From NCBI RefSeq assembly GCF_019320115.1, contig NC_089589.1, forward strand, positions 21,848,580-21,912,579: a stretch of 64,000 nt of DNA, in the 5' to 3' direction. Positions within the stretch are counted from its first letter, which is position 1, and each line of letters begins with the position of its first letter. Under the pieces are notes generated by a model. It had not been told where the DNA came from and did no database searches. It saw only the letters and a program-made list of their open reading frames with translations. Shown here piece after piece: positions 57,101 to 64,000 of the stretch. Source of the DNA: Miscanthus floridulus (taxonomy: Eukaryota > Streptophyta > Magnoliopsida > Poales > Poaceae). Both the position numbers and the translations under genes were made by a program.

Positions 57101-57531
57101 GAAGCATCAATGTTGGAAGTCTGTGGTACAAGAATGATTGTTTTATATTGGCCACTCATTCTACAAAGGTTTTCTATTTGCCAGATACAAGGCTGGGTGA
57201 AAATTGGCAAGTTGTACAGACATTTGACCATAGGCATCTTTACAATGTAAGTCAGACTGAGGTTAATGCTGCTGCATATCAAGAGGACGAGTGCTATGAT
57301 GAGGAGGGTCCGCGACAACCGGTTTCTAACATTATATATGATAAGCCTTTAAATAGAGAGGATGAGCCAGGCCCTGTTTTTGAAGCTGCTGAAATTGCCC
57401 GGTTGATGAAAGCGTCCAGCAAAGAAGTGAATGTCGTCATTGGTGATGAAGATGAAGAAGACGACACACTTATGGAGTATTTTAATGAAGAAGACGACAC
57501 ACTTATGGAGGTCGACAGTGACGATGAATAG
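54179..57531 (+). pseudogene. CACTA transposase (TNP2, DUF4218, DUF4216) with N-terminal domain deleted
   Basis: ATG at 54179 gives MDRSWVHSKLFSPI, the first residues of a Transpos_assoc domain, then jumps straight to an acidic linker; about 60-70 residues of that domain are missing. TNP2 is otherwise long: MKSLYRISNSAF, YNNCVLFRKEYD, CPVCGLSRW, MSHPADGEAW, GFNPF, LIPGPKSPGKDFDVFLQPLV, TTKGYFACLHC, LPYWKKLKVRHNLDVMHIEKN. A two-base loss near 55650 shifts the frame before CENQIGT. DUF4218 follows (55900-56330, HDCHILLQRILPAAMRG), a TGA at 56361, then introns 56522-56597 and 56686-56766 and a last exon 56767-57531 with DUF4216 (VRKYSSCIVNGVRF, VVLFKCDWF) and an acidic D/E tail. Two lesions make it inactive. 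Confidence 0.9.
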
Positions 57532-58103
57532 TTGTTCTGCTGCAAGGCTCTGTTGGAATTTTATGTTTTAATATTCTGTTGTAAGGCACAATTTGTATTT
57601 GAGACCCCAATTAGTATTTGAGACCATGTTCTACTATTTTAGATAGCCTCAGTTTGTATTTGAGATCATGTTCAGCTATGGATAGCCTCAATTTGTATTT
57701 GAGATCATGTTCAGCTATGGAATTTATGTATAATTTCTTTTTAGTTTTGGTTCAAAGCCGAAGTAACCAATGGTTACTCAGATTTTTTTTTCAAGTTTTG
57801 GTTCACTGTTGGATGCAAAAAATTCACAGCTAGGTAGTTCTTGACATGCACTTTTTCATTACAGTATTCATGAAAATGACTCAATCAGTCAAGAAGATAG
57901 GCTCATTTCAGAAGTCATTACTAGCACTTTTTTCATTCCAGAAATCATGCCAAAAACATCATTTTTTTCATTCCAGAAGTCATTACAAAAGGCTCATTTC
58001 ACTGGGCCATTGCCAATCACAGGAGTACATGAAATGCACTTGCATTGTCAATCAGCAGAGGTTCATTTCAGAAGCCATTACAACTCAAAATAACAATGCA
58101 TTC

Positions 58104-58107
<4 letters not shown>
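57532..58107 (+). other. 3' region after the transposase, no gene
   Basis: AT-rich, with short imperfect repeats of GATCATGTTCAGCTATGGA (57665-57720) and of TTTCATTCCAGAA with GTCATTAC (57900-58090). No coding sense on the plus strand; a minus-strand transcript from about 59150 could end here. Confidence 0.4.

Positions 58108-58154
<47 letters not shown>
58108..58154. repeat. (TA)n microsatellite, about 23 units
   Basis: Uninterrupted alternating T and A. The frames running through it on the plus strand are not coding. Confidence 0.95.
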
Positions 58155-58157
<3 letters not shown>

Positions 58158-58179
58158 GCTCATTTGTCAATCTACAGGT

Positions 58180-59170
58180 TCATTCTACAGCTTGCCCTAT
58201 GTTGATAATCTTTTGACATCTCCTTGTCGACACATACGCTCGGCTGTTCTCTTCAGTACTATGGCAGTTGGCAGGAACAGCTCGGTGCCTAATACAACAA
58301 TGACAACAAGAAATACATTCATGATGATCTTTGACATCTTCAGTAATCACATCATCTGGTCCATTCTGCATCAGTCCTCAATCATCTTTGTCAGCAAACA
58401 AATAGAGCTTGCAACTTCCCGGCACCTGCAAAGACAACCTTCGATTCTTCAGTTTCAGTTTAACCAAAACATATGTCAGAACAAAGGGAAGAGCTGCATG
58501 ATCGATCACTTATTTGTTAATTTCCTGCAGGTGCTCGAAGAAGAAGGGCCTCTACTGTCGTCCATCAGAGGAAGGCTCGGCATGTTCATGATCGAGGACA
58601 AGGGCGGCGCTCACCCTGCTGGAACCTGGCCGGCGGTGCTCACCCTGCTGGAGAGCCGGGGCCGGCTGTCGCAGCACACGTACCTGCTGGAACCTGGCCG
58701 GCGGTGCTTCACCAACCTCCTCGCTGCCGTGCTCATCGCGTGGCGGACCGGCGGACCTGGTGGCTCGGCGGACAGGATGCGCGGCGGACGGGTGGCCTGA
58801 GAGAGATGCGGATTGGGGAGCGGCGGACCCGGTGACCCGGTGGCTCAGCGAGATGGGGATTGGGCAGCCGGCCGGCCGGTGACAGCAGCTGCACAGGGCG
58901 ATTGGGGAGAGGCCAGGCGCTGCAGGTGGCGGGTGTTGCGGATGGCGGCGGATGTGGACGCGAGAGCGACGGATGCGGCCGGCGCGGCGGCCGAGGGGAG
59001 CGCGGCGGGGGGCCGTCCGACGGGCAGGGAGGGAGGCGGCGGCGGACGGGAGCAGACGGCGGAGTCGGGGGAGGAGGATTGAAGGAAGCTTGGTGTGTTT
59101 TCTCTCTTTGTCCTTTTTTTTGGGAAAACAATCTCCATAGTGGTCAATGACTGATGGGGCCTCACTATCT
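58180..59170 (-). other. Candidate antisense transcription unit between the two CACTA genes
   Basis: On the minus strand, from about 59130, a GC-rich leader-like block (59080-58540) is followed by a short frame (58371-58180: MQNGPDDVITEDVKDHHEC, CCHCCIRHRAVPANCH) after an AG acceptor at about 58430 (TTGTCTTTGCAG). The composition (CT-rich start, then GC-rich) resembles the leaders of other CACTA genes here but points backward. I recognise no domain; it may be a captured fragment or an accessory gene. Confidence 0.3.
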
Positions 59171-59489
59171 AAAATTGGACCAAATCTCGCATATATTGCT
59201 AGTTGAGCCTCAAAATATTTAAAAAATATATTACACCAATTCATGCTAAAGTGGACACAAAATTATGAATCAATAAAATGAATGCATCAACGACTCAATG
59301 TATTTGAACTTGGATTTTCAATACTGTGATGACGAACGTGGCAACATGAAAATTGTATATGGATGCAACACTAGAACATTTAGCATGGATTTTGTTGTCG
59401 TTGTCTCATGCCAACGTGCTTGGGCACTAAAACATTGCTTGAGTCGGTTGTTAACACATCCTACAAACATAAAGGGTTAGGTTCATGAT

Positions 59490-60170
59490 GACGGATGACC
59501 ATCTTACTTAGAATGGAGTCATTCGTGAAACCAAACACTCTATATATATGTGTGGATCATATGTTGCTAGTTGTTTGGCCTGATTTACTAATTCAAAAAA
59601 AATGGAGGAATGCTCTCATAATGCACCACCTCACTTAGAATAGAGTCATTGCTCAAACCAAACACTTTACATACATGTGTGCAATATATATATATATTGC
59701 TAATTATTTGGCCTGGTTTAGTAATTTCAAAAAATAGTCAGAATATACAACCAATAATGATGCAAACTAGAACACGCTACCAACATAAAGAGATCAACAT
59801 GACATGATGAACCATGTCTATGCATCATACATGCATGCTACTTGTGTGGCCCAATTTTCTTACTCCAAAAAAACTCCGGAAATGAGTGGAATACGACTAT
59901 ATATAATAGCTATAGAATGAGAACACAATGTACTACCAACATAAAGGATCATAACATGCATGAATTATGTGGGTGCATCATATATGCCACTTGTTTGGCC
60001 CGATTTACTAAGAATTGGTGGAATACGACCAAATTTACTATCAACATAAAGGGATCGTGACATGATAAACTATGTGTATGCACTTACATGATGCTTGTTT
60101 GGCCCAAATTCCTAATTCCGACAAAATAATTAGTGGAATATGACTAATAGCGATGGAATGGGATAATTTT
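59490..60170 (+). repeat. Degenerate tandem repeats (about 100-150 bp)
   Basis: Recurring phrases CTACCAACATAAAGG, ATGACATGATGAA, TTGTTTGGCCCGATTTACTAA and GTGGAATACGAC; the TTTGGCC-type phrase falls at about 59573, 59709, 59848, 59995 and 60093. Units are unequal and diverged, so the array is old. Confidence 0.6.
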
Positions 60171-60339
60171 TTTTTTGAGAAAAGAATGGGATAAATTCAA
60201 GGGGAACAAATTTGCATCATGCACTGTTTTACAGTACTTACTAGCTAGAAGCACTAATTTTGAAATTATGTGTTGAATATGTTCCAAATTCAGTCCACAT
60301 CATTTTTGGCCGACTTCTGACGAAGCGAAGCGGAGGCCC

Positions 60340-60600
60340 CCCGCGGTACGGTACATATACCCTGTGTTAGGGTTTCCACTTTTATTAAAGCCGCCATACG
60401 GCGTTGTAACCCGACTCTTGAAAATAGTGAGAAGTGTTTGCTGGCTGGCGCCCGTGGTTTTTACCTTCCGCATTGGGAGGGTTTTCCACGTTAAATCTTG
60501 TGTCTCGCTGTGGTTTGATTTTGCGTTCTTCCTCGTTTGATCGTCGTCATTCACAACATTATGAACCCTTATAGTTTTATCAATTATTATTTTACATAAT
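60340..60600 (+). repeat. Fragment of a Ty1/copia-type LTR
   Basis: GGGTTTTCCACGTTAAATC at 60478-60496, preceded by CCCGTGGTTTTTACC and CTTTTATTAAAGCCGCC, is the R/U5 signature of many plant copia LTRs. No LTR ends, PBS or internal region are seen, so it is a fragment or strongly diverged. Confidence 0.4.
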
Positions 60601-60708
60601 AGCAAATCTCAAATATAGCCTTCCTATGAAACATATACTTATCTAGAAGGTTCCAAATATAAAAGGCAATGTTCAGCTTCAGGAAAAAAGAAAGTTCCCG
60701 CACGCCCA

Positions 60709-60776
60709 AGCGGCTCAGCGCGCTTTCAAGTGAAATGTGCGCCAGCCCCAAATGTTTCGTGGTTCAAATTGACCTT
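60709..60776 (+). other. Weak tRNA-like module 8
   Basis: CGGCTCAGCGC (60711-60721) matches nine of eleven A-box positions and GGTTCAAATTG (60761-60771) eight of eleven B-box positions, start spacing 50 nt. Weaker than the others; listed because it again lies just upstream of a CACTA gene leader. Confidence 0.3.
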
Positions 60777-61102
60777 ACTACCCTAAGTTGCATACAGATT
60801 AAAAATATATAGGCAATGCTATTACAGATTTTATCAGGGGTACCTTGGTCTTCCCAATTCCACTCCCCACCCACATATATGTGTCGACACTCTCTGGCTC
60901 CAAAACCTAATTCCCAGCTGCCACCCACCTCCAGCCGCCACCCACCCTCCAGGAGCAGGAGGCCGCCACCCACCTCAGTTCGGCCTCCAGCCACCTCCAG
61001 GAGCAAGAGCAGGAGGCCGCCACACACCTCCAGGAGCAGGGTGCCTGGGTTCGGCCTCCAAGTCACGTCCTGCCGGCCACCTGCTGGAGCAGCCATTCCT
61101 CG

Positions 61103-64000
61103 ATGGCCGCGGGCGCCCCGGGAGATCCACCGCCATCATCATCTTCAAGCCCCGCCGGCCGCCGTCGTCGACTTCAATCTCAACCCGCCGCCGTCGCTGT
61201 TGGAAGGACTGCTCCACCGCCATGCCCATCGTTGCTGCTGGGAGGATCAGAACGCTGCCACCAGCATCCCAGGCCGCAAAAAGCTGTTATGGCGCCGAAG
61301 GGTGTGCCAAATAAACCGAAAGGAGGCCGGATAGCAGGTATAGTCCTAACATCACCTCTTTAGTTGCTGGTTTGAGGAACCAATGGTACTTTGGAAGCCT
61401 TGTCTTGCCCAGGCTGGAAATTTTTTTGACATTTTACATCTGGATGTGTTTCACTATTGTTAATTTTAGATATAATGTCTGTAGCATGTGTACTTGTTTG
61501 GCAAATGCTTTCCTGAATAAAATCCTTGTTGAAAGATCTGAGTGCACTCCAGATTGATATATCAATTCTTCTCTTCTTTTGTATGTCAGCATGTATCATA
61601 GATATCCCAAATATTTAGGGGGCTTCAGTTCTAGTTTGTTTTACAGAAATGTTAATGTGAATCCCTGTTGTAGAGTATTCAGCATAGTTTGGGATGCTTT
61701 GATTCAGTCATTCTGGTGTTCCAAAATTATTTCTTGTTACACAAACTTTCACTGAAGTACTGATGCTTTGATTTAGTCATTTTGGTTGTGAACTATATAA
61801 TATTATTGATATGTTGGTCTTGTTTTTTTCCATCTTGTTACCAGGGCTGCTTCCAATTGAAATGGAGCGCCTGAGAGAATGCATGAAGAACAGTGCAAGG
61901 CTGAAGGAACTTGGACTTGCTGATCCCTATGCCAAAATGTTGGCCGAGTACGGCCTGCAGGATAATACTTATGAAGGAGATTTGATTGACGATGAGAATT
62001 CTAAGGTCCTAATTCCTCCATGTTGTCAAGTCTTAACTTGTTTTTCTTCCCTTCCTAATTCAATCTAACTCTAATGCTATGTGGACTAATACATGCTTTC
62101 ATTTCTAACAGTGCTCTAAGGAGAAGACTCACAAGAAAACTAACAACCAACCTTCAAGAATCCACCCTGGTGGAGTCAAGTTTCAGTCTCGCAAGAGAGT
62201 TTTTGCAGACCAAACATCTCCTAGAGTTACAAGGACAAAGAAAAACAATGCCCAGCAAGATGCAAGGCTAACACCAAGTGAAATTTCTGTGCCACCTCCA
62301 TCGCAAGCTAATGAGAGCCACGCTGGAGAACTTGTTGGCAACTTAGATGACCAAGCACAGGATGCTGTTGAAGGCCAGTTCTACTGCCACATTACTTAGT
62401 CTCACTCCATTACCATGACTCAGCTATGAAAAATGTTTAACTTGATCTATGAAGTTTGTCTATGTGTTGTACCTGTTTATCCAAGTTTAATGCTTGTTTA
62501 GCTTGTGAAAATGTTAACTAGAGTTTTAGGTATAAAAGATTCATGAAACCAATTTTCACTATTTTTTGAAATCTGTTGTTTGACACTAAAAAGTGGGCTG
62601 AACTTGTTTAAGTGGGTCTAAACTTGTTTTGTTTCTCCTTTTTGTATGATGCTTTATATATCCAAATCTGATTCCCCTCAAAAAAAAATATATGTATCCA
62701 AATCTGATGTAATTTATGCAATGTGCTATTTATAGCATGTATGTACTTCTTAATTTGTCTGGGCATCAGATTTGTATAGCAGATGACCTTTTCCTTTGTG
62801 TGCCTTGTTTACTAGGTAACATGATGAACTAACCTTTAATTATTGCCAATAATTATAGGTAATAACTCTGCTCTACTTGACAACACACACATGACCACTG
62901 GGGCTGATGCAATTGACTGGCCTAATCAGCATAGCCGAATGGATGATGGAGGTGATGGTTTCTTACTGTCATTCTATAAGTTAGGTTTGTATGATGAATG
63001 CATTCTTACTGGCTGCCCTTTTTAGATGGCTTTGCCCAGCATGATGACAACACCATCGTGGCTGGTATAGCTGATGGCATTACCCAACATGGTGACGACA
63101 ACCAGATTGCCAACGAAGGTGATAGTTTGTTCCTCTATTTTTCATATTCCATATTGCCTCAATGGATCAATGTTTGCTTCACCTACTTAATTTTAATTTC
63201 AATGTACATTTACAACTAGGGGGAGAGGAGAGAAGGGACCTGGGGACATAATATGGGACTTGGTCTCCAAAGGTTAAACCGAGCGCGCCGTGGCAAGCTG
63301 CAAGTTGTCATAACTGAAGGGCATATAAGGCCGGTGGTTCCTCTTGTTGCTGCAAAGTTTGCAAGTGAATGCAACATCATAGTTAGGAACCATGTGCCTA
63401 TACTCCCGCATTGGAAGCTGTACAAGAAAAAACCTGCATCAAGTTCAAAGGAGAAAGAACCAAAAGAGAAAGAACCAAACGAGAAAGAACCAAAAGAGAA
63501 AGAACCTGCATCTGCGTATGTTGATTTATTCTTAGGAAAACTAAAGGTAAATACATTCTTTGGCCCCTTCCACATTTAGTCTCAATATAAGAACCATTGT
63601 TTGTTGTTTTATGCCATAAGTTACTGAATTGATATTCTTTTCTGCACATGTTCTTCCATTCAATTAGGCCAAGTTTGACATAAACACGGAGGATAACACA
63701 GTTAAAAAGGGTTGTATTGAGATGATGCAATCTGCGGTCCGCCAACAAAGATACAGGCTGAAGGCAGAATATTTTGATCCTTTTCCACTACATTTGGTTA
63801 CAAAAACTTCTCCTGTCAAATGCATGACTGATGAACAGTGGCTTAAACTTTTAGAATCATGGAAGAGTCCCAAAAAGATGGTATGTTTTCTCTGAAAAAC
63901 CAAAATGATGCCTTGTACATGCTAATCTATCACCAACCTTACATGCATTTTTTGTCTTTGATGTAGGAGATGTGTCAAAAGAACAAAGACAACCGAGGGA
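61103..64000 (+). CDS. Second CACTA gene, Transposase_24 (Ptta/En/Spm) family, multi-exon, partial at right edge
   Basis: Start candidates are ATG 61103 and, in the same frame, 61289 (MAPKGVPNKPKGGRIAG, the better-looking start). Exons by splice sites: to 61337, 61845-62005, 62112-62373, 62859-62957, 63026-63118, 63220-63546, 63668-63880, 63967 onward. The third intron would use a GC donor, and exons 5 and 6 join out of phase by the sites I see, so one boundary is wrong or a base was lost. The product has a basic N-terminus, a D/N/H/G-rich repeat (QHDDN, QHGDDN), KEKEP repeats (63450-63510), and the family signature AKFDINTEDNTV, QQRYRLKAEYFD, DEQWLKLLESWKSP, KNKDNRG. Such proteins accompany TNP2 in CACTAs and are thought to bind subterminal repeats. 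No stop codon was found inside the exons. Confidence 0.65.

Larger units (their letters stand above)
53077..64000 (+). mobile_element. Large CACTA with TCCGTGACGG subterminal repeats, continuing past the right edge
   Basis: Left end CACTACAAGAAACTTG at 53077 after GGT (53074-53076), inside another CACTA's TNP2. Subterminal motifs CCGTGACG, CCGTCACTG and CGTCACAGT lie at 53099-53280. A tRNA-like module, GC-rich leader and intron precede a TNP2 transposase gene (54179-57531); a multi-exon Transposase_24 gene begins near 61103 and leaves the window. The right terminus is not seen, so the element exceeds 10.9 kb. Confidence 0.85.

Noticed and set aside
57846..58800. Plus-strand ORFs through the TA repeat
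   Set aside because: They translate the microsatellite as a repeated YI run and continue into sequence better read on the other strand.

Overview
The window looks like a heterochromatic, repeat-dense stretch of a grass (Poaceae) nuclear genome. Evidence is the mix of Ty3/gypsy LTR retrotransposons of the Del/Tekay and Tat lineages, at least seven CACTA (En/Spm) DNA transposons whose subterminal repeats are typical of grasses (ACTGCCGGTT, TTTGCCGAGTG, TTTAGTCCCGG, ACCGAGGCGG), a MULE with GC-rich cargo, and GC-rich 5' leaders. I could not identify an intact host gene. The species cannot be read from the sequence; a panicoid grass is my guess.

Layout. 1-6463: right part of a minus-strand Del/Tekay-like element (protease/RT start, gag, an extra 5' ORF, PBS, 3.5-kb 5' LTR). 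It sits inside the LTR of a second gypsy family (6464-9415), which itself sits in the gag of a decayed plus-strand Tat-lineage element (9416-21040: gag, protease, RT, two RNases H, integrase, an intron-containing antisense gene, 3' LTR). 21283-37489: a 16.2-kb CACTA with exact TAT target duplication, carrying a TNP2/DUF4218/DUF4216 transposase gene, a four-copy 504-bp tandem array, a small RNase-H1-N-domain gene and a Transposase_24/DUF8039/Ulp1-like gene; a 2.3-kb TTTGCCGAGTG CACTA is nested in its 3' end. 38299-40029: MULE with 9-bp target duplication placed next to the TATA box of a minus-strand LTR. 40670-44650: remnant of another CACTA split by a 2739-bp solo LTR (duplication AGGCT). 46860-47863: small CACTA. 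50256 onward: a CACTA whose transposase exon is broken first by a 661-bp CACTA (52109-52769) and then by a large CACTA (53077 to beyond the right edge) with its own TNP2 gene and a multi-exon Transposase_24 gene.

Most interesting signals. (1) The extra ORF of the Tekay-like element (2564-2028, minus) begins with a close copy of the histone H3 tail (MAKTKITARKSTG), followed by a coiled coil and an acidic tail, and its ATG follows a good splice acceptor. (2) Five of the CACTA elements, with unrelated subterminal repeats, carry tRNA-like modules (A box and B box, six of the seven clear ones spaced 43-45 nt), several of them just upstream of element gene promoters. (3) A 149-bp tandem repeat unit is shared by two CACTAs with different termini.

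Most coding regions are broken by stops or frameshifts, so functions given are those of the families, not demonstrated activities of these copies.
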